The translations under genes were made by a program, and so were the position numbers. From contig JAUMMZ010000042.1 of NCBI GenBank assembly GCA_031296755.1, forward strand, positions 1 through 64,000: a stretch of DNA of 64,000 nucleotides. The letters run 5' to 3'. This DNA is from Collinsella sp. Its GTDB lineage: Bacteria; Actinomycetota; Coriobacteriia; Coriobacteriales; Coriobacteriaceae. Below the pieces are notes generated by a model, which was given only the letters and a program-made list of their open reading frames with translations, ran no database searches and was not told the DNA's origin. Shown one piece after another: positions 16,194-24,007 of the stretch (its first letter is position 1; every line of letters begins with the position of its first letter).

Positions 16194-17464
16194 AGGAGGT
16201 CGCGATCTGCGACGTGTACCCCTACGAGCGCGCCGACGGCGAGCCGATGAACCCGCGCGACTTCACCACCAGGGAGAGCGCCGAGCACATCGCGGGCCTG
16301 GCCGCGCAGTTCAAGGCCAACCGCCTCAACCCCGGCCAGCCCGTCATGAAGCCCATCCTGTACAAGGAGGGCGGCATCTACTGGATCATCGACGGCGAGT
16401 GCCGCGTGCGCGCCATGAGGGCCATCGGCACCGAGCGTTTCCTCGCCGAGGTCTACGACGACCTGGACGACGCCGAGCTGGCGCGCGTGGAGGCCGCCAA
16501 GGCCATGGTGGAGACCGACGCCAAGCTGGGGCTGACCGCCGAGGAGAAGTCGCGCGGCGTGCAGACCATGCTGGCGCTCGACATTCCCGACGAGGAGGTG
16601 GCCGTGGCCGCCCGCACCGACGCGGGCACCGTGGCCAAGGCGCGCCGCGCCGCCCGCAGGGTGCAGGACGCCGCCTACGACATGACGCTGGACCGCCTGG
16701 CCGCCATCGCCGAGTTCGAGGGCGACGACGAGGCCGTGGCCGAGCTGCGCGACTGCAAGCAGTCCGAATGGCAGCGCGTGTACGCGAGCCTGAAGGCCGA
16801 GGCCGAGCAGAGGCGCAACCGCGCCGAGGTGGTGGCGGTGCTTGCCGACGCGGGCGTCGAGTTCGTCGACGAATGCCCCGAGGGCTTCGCCGCATGCCGC
16901 ACGTTTTCCGACTACCGCCCCGACCTGGCGGCGCTGGACGCCTACGTGGCCGACAACGCGGGCGCGGGGCTTCTGGCCGAGGAGACGCCGTTCGGCGTGA
17001 CCCTGCTGGCGCCGGTGGCCGAGGGGGCCGACGAGGCCGCACAGGCCGCAGCCCAGCGCAAGGCCGACTTCCAGGCCGCCTACGAGGACGGCGCGAAGGC
17101 CCGCCGCGAGTGGCTTGCCGCCCACGCGGGCGACCTCAAGTCGATGCGCCGCACGGCTCTGGCGCTGACCGCGTTCGCCATGGAGGCCGAGGCCGTGGAA
17201 TCGTTCGAGGAGCTGCTGGGCCGACCCATCGACCGCACGCCCACCGAGCTGGCCGTGGCCATGGGCTGGCGGGCAGCGTGGAACATGAGCGGCTGGACGG
17301 CCTGGAGCCTCATGGAAGGCGGCAGCTCCGTGTACCTCAACCGAGCGACGGTCGAGAACGTGGCCATCATCTACGAGGCCATGAAGGCCGACGGCTACGA
17401 GCCGAACGCGGCCGAGACGGAAACCTACGAGGCGTGCATGGCGCGCCTGGGAAGCGAGGAGTAA
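16181..17464 (+). CDS. ParB-like nuclease-domain protein
   Basis: 427 residues from ATG 16181. Residues of about 35-85 carry the ParB/Srx-like core: PVMKPILYKEGGIYWIIDGECRVRAMRAIG with the GECR box. A helix-turn-helix-like middle follows (ALDIPDEEVAVAARTDAGTVAKARRAARR), then a long helical C terminus. Phage copies often act in DNA processing rather than partition. It is followed with no gap by the DUF1351-like gene and ERF. Confidence 0.8.
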   Translation: MQSLEEVAICDVYPYERADGEPMNPRDFTTRESAEHIAGLAAQFKANRLNPGQPVMKPILYKEGGIYWIIDGECRVRAMRAIGTERFLAEVYDDLDDAELARVEAAKAMVETDAKLGLTAEEKSRGVQTMLALDIPDEEVAVAARTDAGTVAKARRAARRVQDAAYDMTLDRLAAIAEFEGDDEAVAELRDCKQSEWQRVYASLKAEAEQRRNRAEVVAVLADAGVEFVDECPEGFAACRTFSDYRPDLAALDAYVADNAGAGLLAEETPFGVTLLAPVAEGADEAAQAAAQRKADFQAAYEDGAKARREWLAAHAGDLKSMRRTALALTAFAMEAEAVESFEELLGRPIDRTPTELAVAMGWRAAWNMSGWTAWSLMEGGSSVYLNRATVENVAIIYEAMKADGYEPNAAETETYEACMARLGSEE

Positions 17465-18469
17465 ATGAGCGAAGCAGTTGAGGCCGAGATCATCGAGCCC
17501 GAGGAGGCGTCAGAGCTGACCGTGGCGTACTCCCCCGCCGTGATCGAGGCCAACTTCGACGCCCTGGAGGCGCACGTGCGCAGGCTGGTGGCCGACTACG
17601 AGGGCGCGACCTACGACATGGGCAAGGACGAGAACGTGAAGGCCGCCAAGCGCGACCGCTCCTACCTCAACGGCATCGCCAAGGAGATAGACGAGCGCCG
17701 CAAGGCCGTGAGCCGCGAGTACACGAAGCCCCTGGCCGCGTTCGAGGACAGGTGCAAGGCCGTGGCGGGCATCGCGAAGCAGGCAGCCGACGGCATCAAG
17801 GCGCAGCTGGACGAGGCCGAGGAGGAGCGCCAGCTGCGCGCGTACGCCAAGCTGCGGGAGCACTACGAGGAGTTCGCCGGGCTGCTGGCCCCCGTCGTGC
17901 CCTATGAGCGTTTCCACGAGAAGCAGTGGACCAACAAGACCTTCGGCGAGATGAAGGCATTCAAGGCCCTGGAGGCCAAGGTAGAGCGCCTGGCCCAGGA
18001 CTGGGAAACCCTCAAGGCGCAGTTCCAGGGCGAGCCGTTCTACGACGAGGCCGAGCGCGAGCTGTTCGCCACCCTGGACCTGGGCGCGGCCATAACGGCG
18101 GCGCACAAGGCCGAGGAGGAGCGCCGGCGCATCGCCGAGCTGAAGGCGGCCATGGAGCCGGAACCCGTGGAAGAGCCCGAACCCGAAGCGGTGCCCGAGC
18201 CCGCGGAATGCCAGCCCGCAGAGTTCCCGCAGCCGCTTGAGCAGATGCCCGAGCCGCAGCCCGCGCCCATGCCCGCCCCGGTGCCGCCAGCGCCGCCCGC
18301 ACCGGCACCCGTGGCCATGGCGGGCGACCCGTGGACGGTCGTGGTGCCGTGCGCCACGCGCGAGCAGATGCAGGGCGTCGCGGCGGCCCTCAAGGCGCAG
18401 GGCGTCGTGGGCACCATCATGCACGGCACGGTGGGCCAGGTTTACGAGCGAATGAACGGAGGCTACTAG
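17465..18469 (+). CDS. DUF1351-like phage recombination-associated protein
   Basis: 334 residues. A helical, coiled-coil-rich N terminus (IEANFDALEAHVRRLVADYEG...) resembles DUF1351, which in many phages lies next to single-strand annealing proteins, as here. Residues of about 235-280 are a Pro/Glu-rich linker (PEPVEEPEPEAVPEP...), then a small C-terminal domain. The role is probably structural or accessory in recombination; this is inferred from the neighbourhood. Confidence 0.75.
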   Translation: MSEAVEAEIIEPEEASELTVAYSPAVIEANFDALEAHVRRLVADYEGATYDMGKDENVKAAKRDRSYLNGIAKEIDERRKAVSREYTKPLAAFEDRCKAVAGIAKQAADGIKAQLDEAEEERQLRAYAKLREHYEEFAGLLAPVVPYERFHEKQWTNKTFGEMKAFKALEAKVERLAQDWETLKAQFQGEPFYDEAERELFATLDLGAAITAAHKAEEERRRIAELKAAMEPEPVEEPEPEAVPEPAECQPAEFPQPLEQMPEPQPAPMPAPVPPAPPAPAPVAMAGDPWTVVVPCATREQMQGVAAALKAQGVVGTIMHGTVGQVYERMNGGY

Positions 18470-18470
18470 C

Positions 18471-19043
18471 ATGACCCAGGAACAGCAGTCCATCGACCTC
18501 ATGGCGGCCGTTGCCCGCGTGCAGCGCGCCGTGGTGGTGCCCAAGGCCAAGTACAACGCTTTCGGCAAGTTCAGCTACCGCAGCTACGAGGACATAGTGG
18601 CCGCGCTGAAGGAGCCGTGCGCCAAGGAGGGCCTGGCGTTCTTCATGACCGACGAGCTGGTGCAGATAGGCGACCGCTACTACGTGAAGTCCACGGCGTG
18701 CGTGTTCCCCGCCGAGGGCGGCGAGGGCCTGCTGCAGGTGAGCGCCTACGCCCGCGAGGACGAGCACAAGAAGGGCTCGGACGACGCCCAGGTGACCGGC
18801 ATGGCGTCGAGCTACGCCCGCAAGTACGCGCTGTGCGGCGCGTTCGCCATCGACGGGCAGAGCGATCCCGACGCCATGGAGAAGCAGCCCGCGCCCGAGG
18901 AGAAGCAGCCGCCCGCAGACGGCCCCTTCACGGCCCACTGCCGCAGCTGCGGGGCGCGCTACCAGTTCGCCAGCATGCCGCAGTACATGGAGTTCGTGGC
19001 CAACAGCCCGTGCTGCCCGCGCCCCGACTGGCAGGTGGAGTAG
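18471..19043 (+). CDS. erf: ERF-family single-strand annealing protein
   Basis: 190 residues. The N-terminal 130 match ERF: AKYNAFGKFSYRSYEDI, then LQVSAYAREDEHKKGSDDAQVTGMASSYARKYALCGAFAID. ERF anneals complementary strands during phage recombination and genome circularisation. A C-terminal four-Cys segment (CRSCGARYQ... CCPRP) looks like a small zinc ribbon added after a Pro-rich linker. Confidence 0.9.
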   Translation: MTQEQQSIDLMAAVARVQRAVVVPKAKYNAFGKFSYRSYEDIVAALKEPCAKEGLAFFMTDELVQIGDRYYVKSTACVFPAEGGEGLLQVSAYAREDEHKKGSDDAQVTGMASSYARKYALCGAFAIDGQSDPDAMEKQPAPEEKQPPADGPFTAHCRSCGARYQFASMPQYMEFVANSPCCPRPDWQVE

Positions 19044-19396
19044 ATGCAGGCGCTCACCGAGGAGCTGGACGAGCTGACCGACAGGCTGGAGGCCGAGCTG
19101 AAGACCTGCAAGGAGTCGGGCTGCCAGTACGCCGAGAACGAGGCCGAGTACCGCAAGGCCTGCGCATCGCCATCCTGAACGAGCGCCAGAAGGGCACGCC
19201 CGTCACCATCATCGGCGACGTGTGCCGGGGCCAGGAGCAGATAGCGGAGGCCAAGCGCCGCCGCGACTGCTCCGAGGCCATCTACAAGGCCTCGCAGGAG
19301 GCCATCAACGTAATCAAGCTGCGTATCCGCATGGTAGACGCGCAGATCACCCGCATCTGGAACAGCGGGGACGTAACCCAAGGAGGGTATCTATGA
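19044..19396 (+). pseudogene. Small coiled-coil gene with a one-base deletion
   Basis: ATG 19044 reads MQALTEELDELTDRLEAELK and stops at 19176-19178. One extra C near 19160 (aaggcctgcg to aaggccctgcg) would continue it as LRIAILNERQKGTPVT and on to the TGA at 19394-19396, which overlaps the SSB start as intact phage genes do. The whole protein would have about 117 residues with coiled-coil character. Either mutation or sequencing error explains it. Function unknown. Confidence 0.7.
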
Positions 19397-19947
19397 GCAT
19401 CAACCGCGTGTGCATATCCGGCAACCTGACCCGCGACCCCGTGCTGCGCTCCACGTCTGGCGGCATGTCCGTGCTGTCCATGGGCGTGGCCGTCAACGAC
19501 CGCCGCAAGAACCAGCAGACCGGGCAGTGGGAGGACTACCCGAACTTCGTGGACTGCACGCTGTTCGGCACCCGCGGCGAGAAGCTGGCGCAGTACCTCG
19601 CCAAAGGCAGCAAGGTGGCCATCGAGGGCAAGCTGCGCTACCGCAGCTGGAACGACCAGCAGACCGGCCAGAAGCGCAGCGCGCTGGAGGTCGTGGTGGA
19701 CGAGCTGGAGTTCATGAGCGGCCAGCAACAGCAGCAGGGCTACGCGCCGCAGCAGTACGCGCCCCAGGCGGCCCCGCAAGCGCCGCAGGCCCGCACGTAC
19801 GGCCAGGGACGCCCCGCCCCGGCACCTGCGCCGCAGCAGCCCGCCTACGCGCCGCAGCCGGCCACTCAGCAGGCGTACGCGCCACAGCAGCCCGCGCCGC
19901 AGCAGCAGGCCATGCCCGATCTGTACGACGAGGATATCCCGTTTTAG
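19393..19947 (+). CDS. ssb: Single-stranded DNA-binding protein
   Basis: 184 residues. An OB-fold (NRVCISGNLTRDPVLRST... NFVDCTLFGTRGEKLAQYLAKGS... GKLRYRSW) spans about residues 1-110. A long Gln/Pro/Ala linker follows, and then the acidic tip DEDIPF, which recruits partner proteins. This is the normal bacterial SSB layout. It overlaps the preceding gene by 4 bases (ATGA). Confidence 0.96.
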   Translation: MSINRVCISGNLTRDPVLRSTSGGMSVLSMGVAVNDRRKNQQTGQWEDYPNFVDCTLFGTRGEKLAQYLAKGSKVAIEGKLRYRSWNDQQTGQKRSALEVVVDELEFMSGQQQQQGYAPQQYAPQAAPQAPQARTYGQGRPAPAPAPQQPAYAPQPATQQAYAPQQPAPQQQAMPDLYDEDIPF

Positions 19948-19966
19948 GGAAGGCGACGGCGACACT

Positions 19967-20674
19967 ATGGGCATGGTTATACACGACGACTTCTGGGCGG
20001 CCGCGCAGGCCATGCCCGAGAAGCAGCGCGCGCCGTTCATCTACGCCATCGTCGAGTACCGGTTCACGGGCAAGGAGCCGCAGGGCAGCCCCGCGTGGCT
20101 GCCTACCTTCCTGGTGCTCAAGGGCAGGCTCGACATGGGCGACGAGAAGAGCGAGCGCGCAAGGAAGGCGGCCAACGCCCGCTGGGGCAACAGGCCGGGG
20201 AAGGAAGACGCGGTGGACGATGCAGTCGCACATGCGCAAGCAGATGCGGATGCACATGCGGGAGCATATGCGGATGCAGATGCAGTCGCACATGCGCAAG
20301 CAGATGCGGATGCACATGCAGGCGCATCGAGTTGCGGCAATGCAGAGGTTGAGGTTGAGGTTGAGGTTGAGTATATAGATAACCCCTTAATCCCCTTTGA
20401 CGAAATCGTGCATGCGCTCAACGAGGCAGCCGGCACCCGCTACCGCTCAAGCAGCGCCAAGACCCGCAGGCTGATACACGCCCGCTGGGCCGAGGGCTAC
20501 CGCCTCCCCGACTTCCTGGCCGTCATCGACACGATGGCAGCCGAGTGGGCGGGCGACCCGAAGATGGCCAAGTACCTGCGGCCCTCCACGCTGTTCTCGC
20601 CGAAGTTCGAGGACTACGTGAACCGCGGCCCGAGGACCCGGAAGGAGGCCGACGGCTATGCCGAGTACGACTGA
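19967..20674 (+). CDS. Phage replication (replisome organizer-like) protein
   Basis: 235 residues. The N terminus (DDFWAAAQAMPEKQRAPFIYAIVEYRFTG) resembles DUF6291-type phage proteins. The C-terminal domain (IVHALNEAAGTRYRSSSAKTRRLIHARWAEGY) matches the conserved phage replication C terminus. Between them is a low-complexity linker with two 41-bp direct repeats 60 bp apart and a (gaggtt)4 run encoding VEVEVEVE. Followed by a DnaC-like loader, so it probably binds the origin and recruits the helicase. Confidence 0.8.
   Translation: MGMVIHDDFWAAAQAMPEKQRAPFIYAIVEYRFTGKEPQGSPAWLPTFLVLKGRLDMGDEKSERARKAANARWGNRPGKEDAVDDAVAHAQADADAHAGAYADADAVAHAQADADAHAGASSCGNAEVEVEVEVEYIDNPLIPFDEIVHALNEAAGTRYRSSSAKTRRLIHARWAEGYRLPDFLAVIDTMAAEWAGDPKMAKYLRPSTLFSPKFEDYVNRGPRTRKEADGYAEYD
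20219..20319 (+). repeat. Two 41-bp direct repeats, period 60 bp
   Basis: 20219-20259 is repeated exactly at 20279-20319, inside the replication gene. Both are built of gca, gat and cat codons, unlike the gcc/gac use around them. A further (gaggtt) hexamer tract spans 20345-20371. Confidence 0.85.
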
Positions 20675-21386
20675 GTGCCCCCACTGCGGGGCGCAGCTGG
20701 AGGTCCGCTACGTGGTGCTGGCTGGCCGCCGCACCTTCTGCGGCTGGAAGCCGTGCGGCTGCCCGGGTGCCGTGGCGGAGCGCGACGAGCGTTCGCGCCT
20801 TGAGGCAAGGGCCAAGGCCGAGGAGGCCGCAGCCAAACGCCGCCGGGCCTACGAGCGGGCCGGAATCAAGCCCCGCTTCATGACAGCCGCCTCCCCCATG
20901 GCCGAGGGCATTGCCGCGAAGGTTGAGCAAGGGCGCGGGGCGTACATCTGCGGCCCCGTGGGAACCGGCAAGACCCACCTGGCGAGCGCCGTGGCGCGGC
21001 TCCTGGTGGACGGCGGCACCAGCGTGAGGGTGACCGACATGCTGGGCGTGCTGGCCGCCATCAAGGGCACCTACGGCGGCGACGGCACCGAGGACGGCGT
21101 GCTGTCCAGGCTCTCCCGCGTGGGGTGCCTGGTGCTGGACGACCTGGGCAAGGAGTCCCCCACCGACTGGACGCTGGGGCAGGTGTTCCGCGTCGTGAAC
21201 GACAGGTACGAGAACATGAGGCCCGTGGTCGTGACCACGCAGTACGGCAAGGGCGACCTCATACGCCGCCTGGCCAAGAACGGCGACGAGGAGACGGCGG
21301 TGGCCATCGTGAGCCGCCTGTCGGAGATGTGCGACAAGTACGAGCTGCAAGGCAAGGACAGGAGGCTATCGAATGGCAAACGTTGA
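20658..21386 (+). CDS. DnaC-like helicase loader ATPase
   Basis: 242 residues. The N terminus has a zinc-knuckle (CPHCGAQ... CGWKPCGCP). The AAA+ core has Walker A GPVGTGKTH, Walker B CLVLDDLGKE, sensor-like VVVTTQY and an arginine-finger region. This is the IstB/DnaC loader type. The start overlaps the replication protein by 17 bp. It would place the host DnaB helicase on the phage origin. Confidence 0.9.
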   Translation: MPSTTECPHCGAQLEVRYVVLAGRRTFCGWKPCGCPGAVAERDERSRLEARAKAEEAAAKRRRAYERAGIKPRFMTAASPMAEGIAAKVEQGRGAYICGPVGTGKTHLASAVARLLVDGGTSVRVTDMLGVLAAIKGTYGGDGTEDGVLSRLSRVGCLVLDDLGKESPTDWTLGQVFRVVNDRYENMRPVVVTTQYGKGDLIRRLAKNGDEETAVAIVSRLSEMCDKYELQGKDRRLSNGKR

Positions 21387-21768
21387 CACGCTGCCCGAGA
21401 TCCTGCGCCCCCTCATGGAGGGGCCGAGCATCGAGACGCCCAGGTGCGCCGTGTGCGGCGCGCCGTGGCCGCTCAACCGCCACCACATCGTGAGGCGCGG
21501 GGCGGGCAAGCTGTTCCGCGACGGGCGCGAGGTTCCCAAGCCCACGGTGATGCTGTGCGGCAGCGGCAACGGCAGCGGCTGCCACGGGCTGGCGCACGCC
21601 AACCGGCTGCACTTCCGCTGGGTCAGGGCCGAGCAGAGGTTCAACCGCCCCGCCCCGCCGGGCTCGGGGCACTGGGAGTACCTGCTGCTGCCGGAACCGA
21701 CCAAGTACGCGGATGCCCTGGCCATGGACGGCTGGGGGCGGCTGCCGAGGGGCAGGCGGTGCATGTGA
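21373..21768 (+). CDS. HNH-like nuclease
   Basis: 131 residues. CAVCGAP, then NRHHIVRRG, a Cys-rich loop (MLCGSGNGSGCHGLAHA) and a final His-containing helix match an HNH zinc-nuclease core. In phages of this type such proteins can assist packaging or recombination, but here it lies among early genes. Overlaps its left neighbour by 14 bp. Confidence 0.75.
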   Translation: MANVDTLPEILRPLMEGPSIETPRCAVCGAPWPLNRHHIVRRGAGKLFRDGREVPKPTVMLCGSGNGSGCHGLAHANRLHFRWVRAEQRFNRPAPPGSGHWEYLLLPEPTKYADALAMDGWGRLPRGRRCM

Positions 21769-22013
21769 GCGGGTACGAGCCTTCAAGCGGGTGGAACCTC
21801 CCGCCCGGGTGCTTCGAGTCCGACCCCAGGGCACCGTGGAACCGGCCCGACCCGTGGGAGGGCCGCACGTGCCGGGAGTGCCGCTTCTGCGGCCGCGTGC
21901 AGGGCGCTGGCGGCGAGGCCGTGTGCGCCCGCGACGCCATGACGGGCGGCGGCCCCGACGTGGAGGCGGTAGACGAGACAAGCGAGGCATGCGAGTGCTT
22001 CGAGTTCGAATAG
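21765..22013 (+). CDS. Small Cys-rich protein
   Basis: 82 residues from GTG 21765, overlapping the preceding stop (GTGA). Six cysteines (CRECRFCGRV, VCARDA, ACECFEFE) suggest metal binding. No recognised family. Part of a run of small zinc-ribbon genes. Confidence 0.65.
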   Translation: MSGYEPSSGWNLPPGCFESDPRAPWNRPDPWEGRTCRECRFCGRVQGAGGEAVCARDAMTGGGPDVEAVDETSEACECFEFE

Positions 22014-22024
22014 GAGACGAAACG

Positions 22025-22234
22025 ATGAAGAAGATCTACGCGGTGGCCACGGAGAGCGACGTGGTGCTGGCGTTCGAGAGCAGATCGGACGCAGACGAGT
22101 ACGCAGGCGAGCACGACGGCATGGCGGTGCTGCCGGTGCCGTGCGTGGGGGCCTACGAGTACCCCAGCGAGAAGTCGGCCACCGACTGGGACCGAATCGC
22201 CGACGCTCTGCCGAAGGGAGGCGAGCAGGCATGA
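22025..22234 (+). CDS. Small hypothetical phage protein
   Basis: 69 residues from ATG 22025 behind AGGAGAC. A single small alpha/beta fold (MKKIYAVATESDVVLAFESRSDADEY) is predicted. No known function. The stop overlaps the next start. Confidence 0.7.
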   Translation: MKKIYAVATESDVVLAFESRSDADEYAGEHDGMAVLPVPCVGAYEYPSEKSATDWDRIADALPKGGEQA

Positions 22235-22422
22235 GGCTGTACATGTGCGCATGCGAACGCTGCGGCAAGGAGGTGCCGGCGACCCTGGCGGGTTACGCCA
22301 AGATGGTGCTGAGGAACAGCGCGCGAATCGACGGCAAGGCAAGGGCCTTGTGCCCGGAGTGCGCCGAGAGCCTGCGGGCGTGGTTCCTCGCAGGCGCGGT
22401 GAAGCCGGAAGGAAGGGAGTAG
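22231..22422 (+). CDS. Small zinc-ribbon protein
   Basis: 63 residues with CERCGKE and CPECAES, a two-knuckle zinc ribbon. ATGA overlap with the previous gene. Function unknown. Confidence 0.7.
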   Translation: MRLYMCACERCGKEVPATLAGYAKMVLRNSARIDGKARALCPECAESLRAWFLAGAVKPEGRE

Positions 22423-22424
22423 CC

Positions 22425-22931
22425 ATGGGAATCATCTGCGATACCTGCGGGCGCGATATCGACGCCCTGGGGCAGGACAACATGGGCGTAGACGCGCCGC
22501 TGTGCGAGGACTGCTGGGGCGAGCAGCAAAGCCATACGGTAGCAGTGCCGCGTCGCGAGGCTCGCAACCTGAGGCTCGAGAACGCCCGACTGCGCGAAAA
22601 GCTGGACGCCGGAACCGAAGAGACGGCCGTGCAGAACCTGCGCAAGGGCATCGAGACGGCCTACGAGGCGAGCCGCGAGCGCGCCCTGGCGCTCACGAAG
22701 CTGGACGAGTGCGAGTTGTGGCTGGGGCGCTGCGAGCCGAGGGTGACAGCGTCACCGACGCTCAAGGGCGCGGCCCAGGACGCCGCCATGCCTTGCCTCA
22801 AGGCCGAAGAGACGCACGGTTTCGCGATGCCCGACGTGAACGTGGAGGTGAAGGCCGAGGTAACGGCCGAGAAGCTGGCCAAGAGCCTGCGCGAGTCCAT
22901 GAAGCCGGCCATGCGGATGGCGGTGGAGTAG
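22425..22931 (+). CDS. Zinc-ribbon and coiled-coil protein
   Basis: 168 residues from ATG 22425 behind AAGGGAG. N-terminal CDTCGRD and CEDCWGE form a zinc ribbon; residues of about 45-100 are a charged coiled coil. No recognised family. Two bases separate it from the next gene. Confidence 0.7.
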   Translation: MGIICDTCGRDIDALGQDNMGVDAPLCEDCWGEQQSHTVAVPRREARNLRLENARLREKLDAGTEETAVQNLRKGIETAYEASRERALALTKLDECELWLGRCEPRVTASPTLKGAAQDAAMPCLKAEETHGFAMPDVNVEVKAEVTAEKLAKSLRESMKPAMRMAVE

Positions 22932-22933
22932 CC

Positions 22934-23119
22934 ATGGAGCAGCAGACCGAGAAGCCGAAGCGCCGACCCAGTATCGAGGTGCGCTGCCCGAAGTGCGGCA
23001 TGCGCGAGATCTGGCACCACCTGCCCAAGGGCGGCGACCGCTGCCGCTGGTGCGGCCACCTGTTCGAGGACTTCACCTACCGCAAGGTCGGGCCGAGCGC
23101 GAAGGAGGGGGCGCGATGA
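22934..23119 (+). CDS. Small zinc-ribbon protein
   Basis: 61 residues with CPKCGMRE and CRWCGHL, a compact zinc ribbon after a basic N terminus. The 3' end overlaps the next start. Function unknown. Confidence 0.7.
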   Translation: MEQQTEKPKRRPSIEVRCPKCGMREIWHHLPKGGDRCRWCGHLFEDFTYRKVGPSAKEGAR

Positions 23120-23337
23120 CGAACTGGGAGCACCTTTTCGGCACGCCCGAGCGGGCCATCCACACGGAGACGGAGTTCCACTCGTGGCCCTTCTTCATCG
23201 CCGTGTATGAGACGAGCCGCATGGGCAGCTGCACTACCAGCAAGCGGCTGCTGGCCAGCTTCTGCGAGGAGGCCGACTACCTGGAATGGCTCAAGGCCGA
23301 GTACGACGACGGCACCGTCGAGTGGGAGGAGCGATGA
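23116..23337 (+). CDS. Small hypothetical phage protein
   Basis: 73 residues from ATG 23116 (ATGA overlap), behind GAAGGAGG. Acidic C terminus. No recognised domain. Confidence 0.65.
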   Translation: MTNWEHLFGTPERAIHTETEFHSWPFFIAVYETSRMGSCTTSKRLLASFCEEADYLEWLKAEYDDGTVEWEER

Positions 23338-23465
23338 ACCGCCCGGGATGCAACTGGGGGTGCCTGCTCCTCATAGCGGCGGCCCTCGCCATCGACGTCG
23401 CGGCGTTCGTCGCCATACGCGCGCTGGTGACCGGGCTCATGGCCATGGCCGTGGCTGCGTGCTAG
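23334..23465 (+). CDS. Tiny membrane protein
   Basis: 43 residues from ATG 23334, overlapping the preceding stop (ATGA). After MNRPGCNWGC it is almost wholly hydrophobic (LLLIAAALAIDVAAFVAI...), so it is one or two membrane segments. Last gene before the terminator that closes the early region. Coupling and hydrophobicity are the only support. Confidence 0.6.
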   Translation: MNRPGCNWGCLLLIAAALAIDVAAFVAIRALVTGLMAMAVAAC

Positions 23466-23491
23466 GGACAACCGAATACGAAACGGCTGCG

Positions 23492-23515
23492 GGCCGTCCT
23501 TCGGGGCGGCCTTTT
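23492..23515 (+). terminator. Terminator closing the early region
   Basis: ggccgtcc and ggcggcc pair around a TTCG tetraloop, followed by TTTT. The sequence after it (23511-23538) matches the motif found after other terminators of this prophage. Confidence 0.8.
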
Positions 23516-23575
23516 CCACGCCCGGCGACACGCTTGCGACCATATGGGCCGAGATACAGAGGAAGGAGGCCGCAG

Positions 23576-24007
23576 GTGCCCAAGAAGGACAAGCCGCTCA
23601 CGGCGAAGCAGGAGGCGTTCGCCCGCGAGATGGCCAAGCCCCGCGCCAAGCAGCAGGACGCGTACCGCGCGGCCTACGACTGCAAGCGCATGAACTACAA
23701 CTCGATAAGCTGCGCCGCCTCCAAGCTGATGCGCGACCCACGAATCGCGCACAGAATCCAGGAAATCCGCGACGCGGCCGCCAAGGACTGCCGCTGGGAG
23801 CTGCAGGACGCGGCCGCCCCGCTGTTCGAGGTGCTGGACGGCGCGCTGCCCATCTTCCGCCGCCAGGCGGCCGAGGGCAGCATCAACGGCGACGCGCGCC
23901 TGGCCATAACCGAGAGCGTGAAGCTGCTCAACGACATGTTCGGCGTGGACGGCGCGAAGGCCGCCATGGCGGAGGCGGGGGTGACCATCGTTGACGACCT
24001 CGGTTAG
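23576..24007 (+). CDS. terS: Terminase small subunit
   Basis: 143 residues from GTG 23576 behind AGGAAGGAGG. The N terminus (LTAKQEAFAREMAKPRAKQQDAYRAAY) and the following ISCAASKLMRDPRIAHRIQEIR are typical of a terminase small subunit's DNA-recognition helices. It selects phage DNA for packaging. First gene of the late region, directly before the large subunit. Confidence 0.85.
   Translation: MPKKDKPLTAKQEAFAREMAKPRAKQQDAYRAAYDCKRMNYNSISCAASKLMRDPRIAHRIQEIRDAAAKDCRWELQDAAAPLFEVLDGALPIFRRQAAEGSINGDARLAITESVKLLNDMFGVDGAKAAMAEAGVTIVDDLG

Noticed and set aside
20219..20319. CRISPR array
   Set aside because: Only two repeats, in frame inside a gene; the period reflects a protein linker.
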